A stretch of DNA of 64,000 bases, from contig NZ_VFMY01000001.1 of NCBI RefSeq assembly GCF_006715305.1, positions 3,844,001 to 3,908,000 of the forward strand, in the 5' to 3' direction. The position numbers were made by a program, and so were the translations under genes. Within the stretch, counting starts at the first letter, position 1. Every line of letters begins with the position of its first letter. This stretch comes from Arthrobacter sp. SLBN-100 (GTDB lineage: Bacteria; Actinomycetota; Actinomycetes; Actinomycetales; Micrococcaceae). Under the pieces are notes generated by a model that saw only the letters and a list, made by a program, of their open reading frames with translations, had not been told where the DNA came from and searched no databases. Positions 40,230 through 49,251 of this stretch are shown here, piece after piece.

Positions 40230-40985
40230 ATGACTACTCGTGCAACCGCACGGCATCGCGCCGAGGTCACCAAAACCAATTCGCTCGCCATTATTGCCAA
40301 AGCTGTAGGCGGCAATGCAGGAGGCGTTGGACGCCAGGCAGCAGTGATCGCAGCCGCTTCCGGCCTGGTCCTGACCAGCGGCCTGGCAGCCAACGCTGCT
40401 GACGCCAACGTCCAGCGTGACTCCGCTCCGGCTTCGAACCTGGAAGTTGAATCAACGGTTGAGGCGCCGATTTCGGCTGAGTCCACCATTGCCATTTCCT
40501 TCGAAAAGCCCGCAGTGACCACCACTCCGGCTCCCGTTGTGGAAGCGCCGGAGCCCGAGGTTGAGGTCCAGGAAGCCCCCGCTCCGGCCGCCACCCCTGT
40601 TGTAGCCGCCAAGGTGACGGCCTCCGCTCCTGCCGCAGCCCCCGCCGCTTCGGCGAGCGGCAAGGGTGCAGCTATCCTTTCGGCCGCCTACGCCCAGCTC
40701 GGTGTGATGCAGGACTGCACCATGCTGGTTACCAACTCCCTGGCCGCCGTCGGCATCAACTTCCACGACTGGCCCGCCGGCTACCTTTCCCTGGGCCGCA
40801 CCGTGAGCGCCGCTGAAGCGCAGCCGGGCGACCTGATCTACTACGCCGACGGTGGCGCCGGTGTGGCACACATCGCTGTCTACGCCGGAAACGGCCAGGC
40901 AGTGCACGGCGGCTACAACGGCAACCAGACGGTTGTTTTCAGCGCCAACGTTGGCTCCGGCCCGGTCTTCATCCGCGTGAACTGA
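40230..40985 (+). CDS. Secreted NlpC/P60-like protein with variant active-site motif
   Basis: 251 residues from ATG 40230 (GAAAGAGAGAAC upstream). N-terminal 60 residues nearly repeat the previous protein (VGRQAAVIAAASGLVL), then a Pro/Ala/Val/Glu-rich linker (EAPEPEVEVQEAPAPAATP). The catalytic region reads MQDCTMLVTNSL (Cys163) instead of the usual DCSGF, with His214 in GVAHIAVYAG and GDLIYYADGG. The cysteine and histidine remain, so a variant peptidase or a binding paralogue are both possible. No riboswitch directly precedes it. Confidence 0.87.
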   Translation: MTTRATARHRAEVTKTNSLAIIAKAVGGNAGGVGRQAAVIAAASGLVLTSGLAANAADANVQRDSAPASNLEVESTVEAPISAESTIAISFEKPAVTTTPAPVVEAPEPEVEVQEAPAPAATPVVAAKVTASAPAAAPAASASGKGAAILSAAYAQLGVMQDCTMLVTNSLAAVGINFHDWPAGYLSLGRTVSAAEAQPGDLIYYADGGAGVAHIAVYAGNGQAVHGGYNGNQTVVFSANVGSGPVFIRVN

Positions 40986-41026
40986 CACTCCCGGCCCGTT
41001 TATGCCGCTGACCGGATCGAAAACGG

Positions 41027-41053
41027 CCCCTGCCCTTGCGGCAGGGGTTGTTT
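41027..41053 (+). terminator. Terminator after the second NlpC/P60 gene
   Basis: CCCCTGCC / GGCAGGGG stem with a 5-nt loop followed by TTGTTTCGTTT. Confidence 0.75.
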
Positions 41054-41232
41054 CGTTTAACCGCGCAGGTCGCGTCAGTCGCTGCGGCCGGACACGGCGG
41101 ATCCGCACACACCGGAATTAGCCGATAGCGCACTTCTTTGTTTACTCTTGTGGTGTCGATCCATAGCCCGGACATGCCGAGGGCAGCCGGCCCTCGTGCC
41201 CCTGACGGGTGCGGCCGTGAAGAGGTACGTGC

Positions 41233-41733
41233 ATGCGCACTCTCGTTCTGAATGCTGGATATGAACCGCTGGCGGTTATTTCTTTCCGCCGGGCGCTGGT
41301 GCTTGTGCTGACGAACAAGGCGAGCGTTGTGGCCGAAGGGGACGATCCCGTAGTGGGTCCCCAGGAGATTCTGGGCCGCCCGTCCGTGATTCTCCTGAAC
41401 CGCTACATCCGTCCCAGATACAACCAGTCCACGGCCGTCAGCAGACGCGGGGTGCTTCGCCGTGACGGGCACAAATGTGCCTACTGCGGGAAAGCTGCGC
41501 ACACGATCGACCATGTCCACCCCAAGTCCCGCGGCGGAGCCGATTCCTGGGAGAACCTTGTGGCTGCATGCCTTCGGTGCAACAACGTCAAAGGTGATCA
41601 CACCCCGGCGGAGATGGGTTGGAAGCTGCGGTTCGTGCCCGAGCCTCCGCATGGCACCATCTGGCAGATCAAGGAACTCGAGAAGCCCACGCCTGCCTGG
41701 GATCCCTTCCTGCTTCCGGAACGCGCTGCCTAA
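41233..41733 (+). CDS. HNH endonuclease-domain protein
   Basis: 166 residues. N-terminal MRTLVLNAGYEPLAVISFRR is typical of a widespread family; the HNH core has a zinc pair CAYC (CGKAAHTIDHVHPKSRGG) and CLRCNN with the His and Asn of the HNH motif. Stand-alone members occur across Actinobacteria and Cyanobacteria; function likely DNA/RNA nicking but unproven. Gene stands alone; 247 bp upstream hold the previous terminator and a promoter region. Confidence 0.85.
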   Translation: MRTLVLNAGYEPLAVISFRRALVLVLTNKASVVAEGDDPVVGPQEILGRPSVILLNRYIRPRYNQSTAVSRRGVLRRDGHKCAYCGKAAHTIDHVHPKSRGGADSWENLVAACLRCNNVKGDHTPAEMGWKLRFVPEPPHGTIWQIKELEKPTPAWDPFLLPERAA

Positions 41734-41790
41734 GAGACGTCCCGCGGTATCTGGGCTTGGCCTTGGCCCGCTCCGGATTAGGCTGGGGGA

Positions 41791-42453
41791 GTGGAACAGA
41801 ACAGGTTGGACTTCGACGCCCTGGTGCTTGCCGGCGGCCGGTCGTCCCGCTTGGGCGGGGTACCCAAGCAAGGGCTGGTTTTTGAAGGCGTACCCCTGCT
41901 GCAGCATTCACTTGCGGCCTGCTCCGCCGCCTCCCTGACGGCGGTGGTGGGCCCGGATCCGGGACCGCTGCCTGCGCGGGTAGTCGCCTGCCGCGAGCAG
42001 CCGGAGTTTGCAGGACCGGCTGCTGCTGTCGCTGCCGGACTGGAAGCGCTCGCCCAGGCGGGCGGCGGACGCCATTTCACCCTGGTGCTCGCCTGCGATA
42101 TGCCCAGGGTCGCCGGCGCGGTCCGGGTGTTGGCAGAATTCCTCGACTCGCCGGGTTACACCGGAGACGGAGTGATGGCCTGTTCCGAAGACGGTAGAGC
42201 CCAAATGCTGGTGGGTTTTTACCGCACGGATGGGTTAAAAAGCGCCGTGACGGAGCTGGCCTCCCGGGACGGCTTAATCGACGCGTCCATGCGCTCCCTC
42301 CTTGCTAGTCTTGACCTGCAGCTTGTCACCGTCCCCGCCGGTACCACAGCCGATGTGGATACCTGGGATGATGCCGCCGCATTAGGAGTTGACGCGGAGG
42401 CCGGACGTGCGCCGGGACCGGCGCGGCAGCATGAATTGGGAGGCGAAGAGTGA
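41791..42453 (+). CDS. mobA: Molybdenum cofactor guanylyltransferase
   Basis: 220 residues from GTG 41791. Nucleotide transferase motif LVLAGGRSSRLGGVPKQGLV at the start and LACDMPRV near residue 103. Attaches GMP to molybdopterin to give the MGD form used by formate dehydrogenase and nitrate reductase. Stop overlaps the next start as GTGA. It opens the Mo-cofactor cluster with moeA and fdhD. Confidence 0.87.
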   Translation: MEQNRLDFDALVLAGGRSSRLGGVPKQGLVFEGVPLLQHSLAACSAASLTAVVGPDPGPLPARVVACREQPEFAGPAAAVAAGLEALAQAGGGRHFTLVLACDMPRVAGAVRVLAEFLDSPGYTGDGVMACSEDGRAQMLVGFYRTDGLKSAVTELASRDGLIDASMRSLLASLDLQLVTVPAGTTADVDTWDDAAALGVDAEAGRAPGPARQHELGGEE

Positions 42454-42743
42454 AAAGCCAGGATGAAACGCTGGAGGAGTGGTGCAGGTCCCTCCTCCAG
42501 GCTTATGAGCTTGAGGACGTCCAGGTGGACGTCAATGCCATCCTTGCCCTCGCGGGCGTCGCTGCGCACTCCGTTGTGCGGCCGGCAGCGCCGCTGACCA
42601 CCTTCATTGCCGGCTACGCCGCCGGTCTTGCCTCAGGTTCGGGGCAAAGCACGGAGGCTTCCTCGATGGAAGACGCCTTGGCCGTGGCACGTGCCCTGGC
42701 TGCCGACTACGATGCCGAAGCCGCCGGGGCTCCCGGCGAATGA
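42450..42743 (+). CDS. Small DUF6457-type protein in the molybdenum cofactor operon
   Basis: 97 residues from GTG 42450. Helical, acidic, with EEWCRSLLQAYELEDVQVDV NAILALAGVAAHSVVRPAAP and a conserved TFIAGYAAGLA. Overlaps mobA (GTGA) and moeA (ATGA), so it is translated with both. The family is small and actinobacterial; a helper in cofactor handling is a guess from context. Confidence 0.75.
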   Translation: MKSQDETLEEWCRSLLQAYELEDVQVDVNAILALAGVAAHSVVRPAAPLTTFIAGYAAGLASGSGQSTEASSMEDALAVARALAADYDAEAAGAPGE

Positions 42744-44119
42744 CTGAAGAACCCGGGAAAGAACGGAGTTCAGCAGACCCGCCGGAGGTGAAGCGGCACC
42801 TCGCCCATACGTGGGAGGAAGCCCGGCAGGCTGCCTTCGAGGCCGCAACGCCGATTCCTGCCGGACCTGTCCCACTGCATCTGGCCCTGGGCCGCATCCT
42901 GGACCACGACATCGTGGCACTGCAGGACATGCCGCACTACGCGTCCTCGGCAATGGACGGCTGGGCGGTCAACGGGACCGGGCCGTGGATCCTCGTGGAA
43001 GCCGGCACTCGGCTGGCGCCGCACCAGGCAAGCCCTATCGTGACCGGCGGGCTCATTCCGCCCGGCGGGAAAGCCGTGCTTCGCAGCGAGAGCGCCCTGC
43101 TGGGCACGGACGAGGACGGACTGCCGGTCCTGATGACCGGCGGAAGCGCCAGGCCCGGTGAGCCACGCACCGGCCAGCACATCCGGAAAGCCGGTGAGGA
43201 AGCTCTGGAAGGGGACATCCTGGTGAACGCGGGAGTGCTCCTTAACCCTGCCCACCTGGCCCTGGCCGCCCTGGCGGGCTACGACGAATTGCCCGTCCAG
43301 GGTAAACCAGTGGTCCGGCTGCTGCTGACCGGTTCCGAAGTGATTGGCGAGGGTGTGCCGGTTCCGGGCCAGGTGCGGGACACTTTTGGTCCGCAGTTGC
43401 CGGCCGTGGTGAACATGCTCGGAGGAATAGCCAGCGGACAGCAGCGGATTGGCGACTCTTATGCCGAGTGGCTTGGCGCCCTCGAGGACGTGGTTCCGGA
43501 GGTGCCCGGCGCGCCGGACCTGCCGGCCGACGTCGTTATCACCACGGGCGGGACGGGAAGGTCAGGCACGGATCACCTCCGCCAGGCGGTGGCTGAGCTG
43601 GGCGGCCGGCTCGTCATCGATGGGATAGCGATGCGGCCGGGGCACCCGGCGGTCCTCGCGGAGCTGCCGGACGGGCGGTTTGTGCTGGGCCTGCCGGGGA
43701 ATCCCCTCGCCGCGATGATGGCGCTGTGCACAGTGGGGGCGCCGCTGCTCGCTGCGCTGGGCCACGGCACACTGCCGGAGATCCAGGAGGTGCCCTGCGG
43801 AACCATCATCGAGCCCGATCCGGGGCGTACCCGCCTGATGCCGTTCCGCCTCGTATACGGGATGGCTTCGCCGGCACAGCACACGGGTCCCGGCATGATG
43901 CGCGGACTGGCCTCGGCCCACGGCGTGATGGTGGTGCCGCCGCATGGGGTACAGCTCGGCGAACTGGTGCCGGCCTTCGCGCTGCCCTGGGGGCCGCCCA
44001 TCCTGCCGCCTGCGGAGCCCGGTTCGAAAGCAAAACCCAGGAACGCGGGCCGGCCGGGCCGGACGGCCGCCAAGCCGGCAGCCGCTGGCCCCGTGGACTG
44101 GAGCGCACTCCTTGGCTGA
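42740..44119 (+). CDS. moeA: Molybdopterin molybdotransferase
   Basis: 459 residues. MoeA signatures: DMPHYASSAMDGWAV, ITTGGTGRSGTDHLRQAV and LPGNPLAAMMALCTVGAPLL. Inserts molybdate into adenylylated molybdopterin. ATG overlaps the DUF6457 stop. The C-terminal Lys/Arg/Ala-rich tail (KAKPRNAGRPGRTAAKPAAA) is unusual. Confidence 0.92.
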   Translation: MTEEPGKERSSADPPEVKRHLAHTWEEARQAAFEAATPIPAGPVPLHLALGRILDHDIVALQDMPHYASSAMDGWAVNGTGPWILVEAGTRLAPHQASPIVTGGLIPPGGKAVLRSESALLGTDEDGLPVLMTGGSARPGEPRTGQHIRKAGEEALEGDILVNAGVLLNPAHLALAALAGYDELPVQGKPVVRLLLTGSEVIGEGVPVPGQVRDTFGPQLPAVVNMLGGIASGQQRIGDSYAEWLGALEDVVPEVPGAPDLPADVVITTGGTGRSGTDHLRQAVAELGGRLVIDGIAMRPGHPAVLAELPDGRFVLGLPGNPLAAMMALCTVGAPLLAALGHGTLPEIQEVPCGTIIEPDPGRTRLMPFRLVYGMASPAQHTGPGMMRGLASAHGVMVVPPHGVQLGELVPAFALPWGPPILPPAEPGSKAKPRNAGRPGRTAAKPAAAGPVDWSALLG

Positions 44120-44200
44120 CCACCGCTGCGCGGGCGCGTTCCCGCTGGTATCCGGCTCCGGCAGTTGTCATGATGGACCTATGAACACGCAGGGGTGGCC

Positions 44201-45088
44201 ATGGGCCGAGTGACCCAGCGCCGCAAGGTGCACAAGTATGTCCTCGATGGTTCTCCAAAGGCCCTCGAATTTCCGGTACGGCACCGCGAGGATGTCCTTG
44301 CGGTGGAGGAGCCGTTGGAGATCCGGCTGGGCCAGCTGTCCTTCTCGGTGACCATGCGCACCCCCGGCGACGACTTTGACCTGGTGGCCGGCTTCCTGGT
44401 GTCGGAGGGCATCATCTGGAGCGCGGAGCAGCTCGTGTCGCTGCGTTTCTGCGCCGGCGAGGACGAGAACGGCGTGCAGACCTTCAACGTGGTGGAGGTC
44501 CAGTTGCGGCCTGACGTCACCATTCCCTCCATCGGGCGCCACATCTATACGTCCAGCTCCTGTGGCATTTGCGGGACAGATTCGGTGGAGTCCGTCCGGA
44601 AGTCCTCGCGCTACAGCCTGGACGAGGATCCCCTGAGCATCGACGCGGAACTCCTGGCTTCGCTGCCGGGGTTGTTGCGGAAATCGCAGCGCGTTTTTGA
44701 GGATACCGGGGGAGTGCATGCGGCCGGGCTGTTCAAGATTACGGACGACGGCGGCGCGGAACTTTTGTGCCTCCGCGAGGACGTGGGCCGCCACAACGCC
44801 GTGGACAAGGTAGTGGGCTGGGCACTGCGTGAAGGACTGCTCCCGCTGCGCGGAACTGTACTGCAGGTGTCCGGCAGGGCCTCCTTCGAGCTGGTGCAAA
44901 AAGCAGCGCTGGCAGGAATCCCCGTACTGGCTGCCGTCAGCGCGCCCTCGAGCCTTGCCGTGGAACTCGCGGAAGCGAGCGGCATGACCCTGGCCGGATT
45001 CAGCCGCGGAACCAGCCTCAACATCTACACGGGGGACCAGCGGATCGTCAGGCCCGCTGTACACGTTCCGGCCCGCACGCTGCCCTGA
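44201..45088 (+). CDS. fdhD: Formate dehydrogenase accessory sulfurtransferase
   Basis: 295 residues from ATG 44201 (CAGGGG upstream; GTG 44195 is an alternative). FdhD transfers sulfur to the molybdenum cofactor for formate dehydrogenase. Features: VTMRTPGDDFDLVAGFLVSE G, SSSCGICGTDSVESV with the reactive cysteines, and REDVGRHNAVDKVVGWAL. No fdh structural genes lie in the window. Confidence 0.93.
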   Translation: MGRVTQRRKVHKYVLDGSPKALEFPVRHREDVLAVEEPLEIRLGQLSFSVTMRTPGDDFDLVAGFLVSEGIIWSAEQLVSLRFCAGEDENGVQTFNVVEVQLRPDVTIPSIGRHIYTSSSCGICGTDSVESVRKSSRYSLDEDPLSIDAELLASLPGLLRKSQRVFEDTGGVHAAGLFKITDDGGAELLCLREDVGRHNAVDKVVGWALREGLLPLRGTVLQVSGRASFELVQKAALAGIPVLAAVSAPSSLAVELAEASGMTLAGFSRGTSLNIYTGDQRIVRPAVHVPARTLP

Positions 45089-45157
45089 TCCAGCGGACCA
45101 TCTTGCAGGTTTGTCCACAAACCGCTTCCGGGTTGTTCCCCCCTGAGCAGTTGGCTA

Positions 45158-45186
45158 GTAGGCTACCGGTGGGTAGTTAATCTACC
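45158..45186. promoter_or_regulatory. Palindromes upstream of the alpha-mannosidase
   Basis: GTAG-G-CTAC (45158-45166) and GGTAG-TTAAT-CTACC (45172-45186). Two short symmetrical half-sites of similar sequence look like a regulator-binding array for the glycosidase gene. Confidence 0.4.
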
Positions 45187-45232
45187 GAATGGACACCTTG
45201 GTCCACATTTCCAGCGTTTAAGAGGGCCAACA

Positions 45233-48200
45233 TTGCATGACGACCGACGGATCACGGAAGTCCGCCTCGAAAGGTTCGTCCGCGAACGTATCGCCCCTGC
45301 CGTCTACAGCCGGAGCCTGCCCCTGACCTTGAGCAGCTGGGATGTTCCCGACGAGCCGGTCCCGGCCCTCGAAGCCATGCGGCAGGACTTCCAGCCGCAG
45401 GAACACGGCGCCGGGTGGGGGAAGCCGTGGGGCACCAAGTGGTTCCGCCTCCAGGGCGAGGTGCCGGAATTCTGGGGTGCCGGGCCGGACACCACGGTGG
45501 AAGTGGTGGTGGACCTTGGCTTCACCACTGAGGTCCCGGGTTTCCAGTGCGAAGGCATCGCCTGGCGGGCCGACGGCACCATCATCAAAGCGGTCTCGCC
45601 CCGCAACCAGTACATCCCGCTGAAGCTGCTCGGCGGCGGCATGGCCGTTGACTTCTACGTGGAGGCAGCCGCCAATCCCGACGTGGCGCAGGGCTGGACT
45701 TTTGCCCCCACACCACATGGGGACAAGTCGACGGCGGGAACCGAGCCGCAGTACCGGCTGGGAACGATTGCCATCGCAGAGCTGAACCAGACCGTGTGGG
45801 AACTCCAGCAGGACATCTGGACGCTGTCCGGGCTGATGGCTGAGCTGCCCTGGCAGCAGCCACGGCGGCACGAGATCCTCCGGGCCCTCGAGCGCATGAT
45901 GGATGTGATGGACCCGGATGACGTTGCCGGGACGGCAGCAGCCGGACGTGGAGCGCTCGCCGAGGTCCTGGCCAGGCCCGCCTATGCGTCGGCACATCAA
46001 CTGGTGGCTACCGGCCATGCCCACATCGACTCCGCCTGGCTGTGGCCGGTCCGGGAGACCGTGCGTAAATGCGCCAGGACGTTCTCCAACGTGGTGGCCC
46101 TGATGGATGAATACCCGGACTTCGTTTTCTCCTGCTCCTCCGCCCAGCAGCTCGCCTGGATTAAGGAGTTCTACCCCGAACTTTTTGGCCGGATCCGGGA
46201 GAAAGTGCGTGCAGGCCAGTTCGTCCCCGTCGGCGGCATGTGGGTGGAATCCGATACGAACATGCCCGGCGGCGAGGCCATGGCCCGGCAGTTTGTTGAG
46301 GGCAAGAGCTTCTTCCTGGCCGAATTCGGCGTGGACTGCCAGGAAGCCTGGCTTCCGGACTCCTTTGGCTACTCCGCAGCCCTGCCGCAGATCGTCAAAT
46401 CCGCCGGCAGCAGATGGTTCCTGACCCAAAAAACCTCGTGGAACCAGACCAACAGGATGCCGCACCATACGTTCAACTGGGAGGGCATCGACGGCACACG
46501 GATCTTCACGCACTTCCCGCCGGTGGACACCTACAATTCCGAGCTCAGCGGACGCGAACTGGCCCACGCCGAGCGCAACTACCGCGACCATGGCCGCGGC
46601 ACAGTATCACTGGTGCCCTTCGGCTACGGCGACGGCGGCGGTGGACCTACCAGGGAAATGCTTGCCGCTGCTGCCAGGACGGCGGACCTGGAAGGCTCAC
46701 CGAAGGTGCGGATCGGATCGGCGGTGAGCTTCTTCCGGCAGGCCGAGGCCGAGTATCAGTCCCTGCCGGTCTGGGTGGGCGAGATGTACCTCGAACTCCA
46801 CCGCGGCACGTACACCAGCCAGGCCCGGACGAAGAAGGGCAACCGGCGCAGCGAGCACCTTCTGCGCGAGGCGGAATTGTGGTGTGCCACTGCCGCCATA
46901 CGCACGGACTCCTTCGTTTATCCGGCAGCCGAGCTCAAGCGGTTGTGGCGGCTGGTGCTGCTGCACCAGTTCCATGACATCCTGCCGGGCAGTTCCATCG
47001 CCTGGGTGCACCAGGATGCCGAACGCAACTACCAGGCCATTGGCGTTGCCCTCGAAGCACTCATCGCCGAAGCCGCCGCCGCCATGCTTGGCACCGGACA
47101 GCGGACCTTCCTGCTCAATGCAGCGCCGCATCCGCGCACGGGAGTAGCTGCGCTCGCGGCGGGGGAACCGGCCGTGCCGGCGCTGCCGGCACGGGCCACC
47201 GCCCAGGAGGGCGGCTACGTCCTGGACAATGGCATTATTCGTGCGGTGGTGGATGCTGACGGACTAATCAGTTCCCTCAAGGACTACGCCAGCGGCCGCG
47301 AAGCGATCGCCCCGGGGGAGCGCGGCAACCTGCTTGAGCTGCACCGCGACACGCCCAATGAGTGGGATGCCTGGGACATCGACGAGTTTTACCGGCGCAA
47401 CGTCACGCCTTTGACACGCGCCCAGTGCGTGCGGCTGGCCGAGGACGATGGTGAGGCTGCTGTTGTGGTGGAACGGCTGGCGGGATCCTCTGCCATTACC
47501 CAACGCATCAGCCTTGCCGCAGGAAGCCCATCACTGTCCATCACCACTTCTGTTGACTGGCAGGAGCGGGAAAAGCTGTTGAAGCTCGGCTTTGCCCTTG
47601 ATGTGCGGGCTGACCGGTCAGCCGCCGAGACACAGTTCGGGCACGTCTTCCGCGCCACCCACACCAACACATCCTGGGAAGCGGCCAAATTCGAAATTTG
47701 CGCACACCGGTGGATCCACGTGGCGGAGCCGGGCTACGGCGTCGCGGTTTCCAACTCGTCCACTTACGGGCACGATGTCAGCAGGAGCATCAGGGAGGCC
47801 GACGGCGGCACCACCACCACAGTGCGCTTGTCACTGCTGCGTGCCCCGAAGTTTCCGGACCCGGACGCGGACCGCGGAGAGCACGAACTGACGGTGACCA
47901 TCCGGCCTGGCGCTGAGATCGCCGATGCTGTCCAGGAGGGTTACCGGACCAACCTGCCACCGCGCCTGGTCAGCGGAGGCTCCCCGGTGGAGCCACTGTT
48001 TTCCCTGTCCAACCCGGCCATTGTTGTTGAGGCAGTGAAGCTTGCAGAGGACGGCTCCGGAGACGTGATTGCCAGGTTGTACGAGTCGTTGGGCCAGCGC
48101 TCGGCCGGAAGGCTCACAGCCACCTTCCCTGTCCGGCGCGTCGCTCCAGTGGACCTGCTGGAGCGGACAGTCGAGGCTGCTGGAGTGGTGACCGGTCCCG

Positions 48201-48268
48201 ATGGCGCCGAACTGCTGCTGCGGCCGTTCCAGCTGGTGACCTTGCGGTTTGTCCTCGCGGGCGGCTGA
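45233..48268 (+). CDS. Alpha-mannosidase, glycoside hydrolase family 38
   Basis: 1011 residues, full length. Starts at TTG 45233 with AGAGGG 7 nt upstream. Zinc-binding GHAHIDSAWLWPVRETVRK at residue about 258, and the catalytic aspartate in EAWLPDSFGYSAALPQIVKS near 385; C-terminal beta domains follow. GH38 enzymes release mannose from alpha-linked glycans; no signal peptide, so it acts on imported oligosaccharides. No transporter gene adjoins. Confidence 0.94.
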   Translation: MHDDRRITEVRLERFVRERIAPAVYSRSLPLTLSSWDVPDEPVPALEAMRQDFQPQEHGAGWGKPWGTKWFRLQGEVPEFWGAGPDTTVEVVVDLGFTTEVPGFQCEGIAWRADGTIIKAVSPRNQYIPLKLLGGGMAVDFYVEAAANPDVAQGWTFAPTPHGDKSTAGTEPQYRLGTIAIAELNQTVWELQQDIWTLSGLMAELPWQQPRRHEILRALERMMDVMDPDDVAGTAAAGRGALAEVLARPAYASAHQLVATGHAHIDSAWLWPVRETVRKCARTFSNVVALMDEYPDFVFSCSSAQQLAWIKEFYPELFGRIREKVRAGQFVPVGGMWVESDTNMPGGEAMARQFVEGKSFFLAEFGVDCQEAWLPDSFGYSAALPQIVKSAGSRWFLTQKTSWNQTNRMPHHTFNWEGIDGTRIFTHFPPVDTYNSELSGRELAHAERNYRDHGRGTVSLVPFGYGDGGGGPTREMLAAAARTADLEGSPKVRIGSAVSFFRQAEAEYQSLPVWVGEMYLELHRGTYTSQARTKKGNRRSEHLLREAELWCATAAIRTDSFVYPAAELKRLWRLVLLHQFHDILPGSSIAWVHQDAERNYQAIGVALEALIAEAAAAMLGTGQRTFLLNAAPHPRTGVAALAAGEPAVPALPARATAQEGGYVLDNGIIRAVVDADGLISSLKDYASGREAIAPGERGNLLELHRDTPNEWDAWDIDEFYRRNVTPLTRAQCVRLAEDDGEAAVVVERLAGSSAITQRISLAAGSPSLSITTSVDWQEREKLLKLGFALDVRADRSAAETQFGHVFRATHTNTSWEAAKFEICAHRWIHVAEPGYGVAVSNSSTYGHDVSRSIREADGGTTTTVRLSLLRAPKFPDPDADRGEHELTVTIRPGAEIADAVQEGYRTNLPPRLVSGGSPVEPLFSLSNPAIVVEAVKLAEDGSGDVIARLYESLGQRSAGRLTATFPVRRVAPVDLLERTVEAAGVVTGPDGAELLLRPFQLVTLRFVLAGG

Positions 48269-48340
48269 AGGCCAGGCCAGGGAACGGCCAAACCAGGCGG
48301 AACAAGACGCGGAAGAATTCGTCAAAGGGCCTTAAATGGC

Positions 48341-48376
48341 TGAGTGGGGGCGGTCCCCAACGGCCGCCACCACTCA
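48341..48376. terminator. Hairpin between convergent alpha-mannosidase and membrane protein genes
   Basis: TGAGTGGGGGCGG (48341-48353) pairs with 48364-48376 except one position; 10-nt loop. No T-run. The 245-bp gap holds nothing else I can support. Confidence 0.5.
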
Positions 48377-48513
48377 TCCCCCCAAAGCATGCAAAGGTCC
48401 CCGGGGGCCGCACCGTTCAAGAAAGTATCCCCGTTCGAAAACGCTCGGCAGCCCCGCCTTCACACATCCATGATTATTGCATATTCTAATGATTCTGTGA
48501 AAGCCCCTCAATG

Positions 48514-49251
48514 TTACTTTTCGGTAGGAGTCCTTGGCGCCCGGGGGCTCCTCCGGCTTCTGACCCTCGCGGCCCAGATGAGTGCCAGGCCCACGACGAA
48601 GCAGAGCACCGCGGTGTAGTTGATGATGAACTCCAGGGCACCCCATTCCGGCGGCACCAAAGGGAACAGCAGAGTGAGGGCAATAGCCACCCCGCCTACT
48701 GCCAACAGCCCGGCGGCAAGCCGGACCAGCACGGGCAGCCTGCTGCGGACCGCACGCACCATGGCCGGCAGCAGAACCAGGGAGACGTAGGAGGGATAGG
48801 CGCGGCCGGCTGCGCCGTAGTACTCCACCAGCACAAAATTGCGTTCGCTCTTGCCGGATGTTGCCGACAGTCCTGCAGATGATCCTGCAGTATCCATCAG
48901 GAAGAACACGCCAACCATCACCAGGGATATCACCAGCAGGACGGTCATTCCCGTTCTGCCTGTGATGAGCCGGTAGGCGTGGTCCGCACCGAAACCGCGG
49001 GTCACCCGGATCCCCACGAAGTAGATCGCGGCGAAGATGATAAAGCGCAGCAGGAGGTTGGCGAGGTTGATCCCGCCCAGGGCTGCATCCACAGCAAGGT
49101 ACGGCGCCTCGATGCTCAAGAGGATGGCCGCGGTCATCAACGCGAAGATGTAGAAAAGCGACCTGTTCTCACCGCGAATCGCGCTGGGCACGCGGGCTGC
49201 GGCGATCAGGCCGCAGGTGGCCAGCGTCGACCACTGAAGGATTTCGATCAT
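48514..49251 (-). CDS. Seven-helix membrane protein paired with an XRE regulator
   Basis: 245 residues. Seven or so hydrophobic helices, a charged C-terminus (RVRSRRSPRAPRTPTEK), and no known domain by eye. Its ATG overlaps the stop of the XRE gene (ATGA), so the two are translated together. Regulator/membrane pairs of this form occur in Actinobacteria; the function is unknown. Could be a signal-sensing pair. Confidence 0.75.
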   Translation of the reverse strand: MIEILQWSTLATCGLIAAARVPSAIRGENRSLFYIFALMTAAILLSIEAPYLAVDAALGGINLANLLLRFIIFAAIYFVGIRVTRGFGADHAYRLITGRTGMTVLLVISLVMVGVFFLMDTAGSSAGLSATSGKSERNFVLVEYYGAAGRAYPSYVSLVLLPAMVRAVRSRLPVLVRLAAGLLAVGGVAIALTLLFPLVPPEWGALEFIINYTAVLCFVVGLALIWAARVRSRRSPRAPRTPTEK

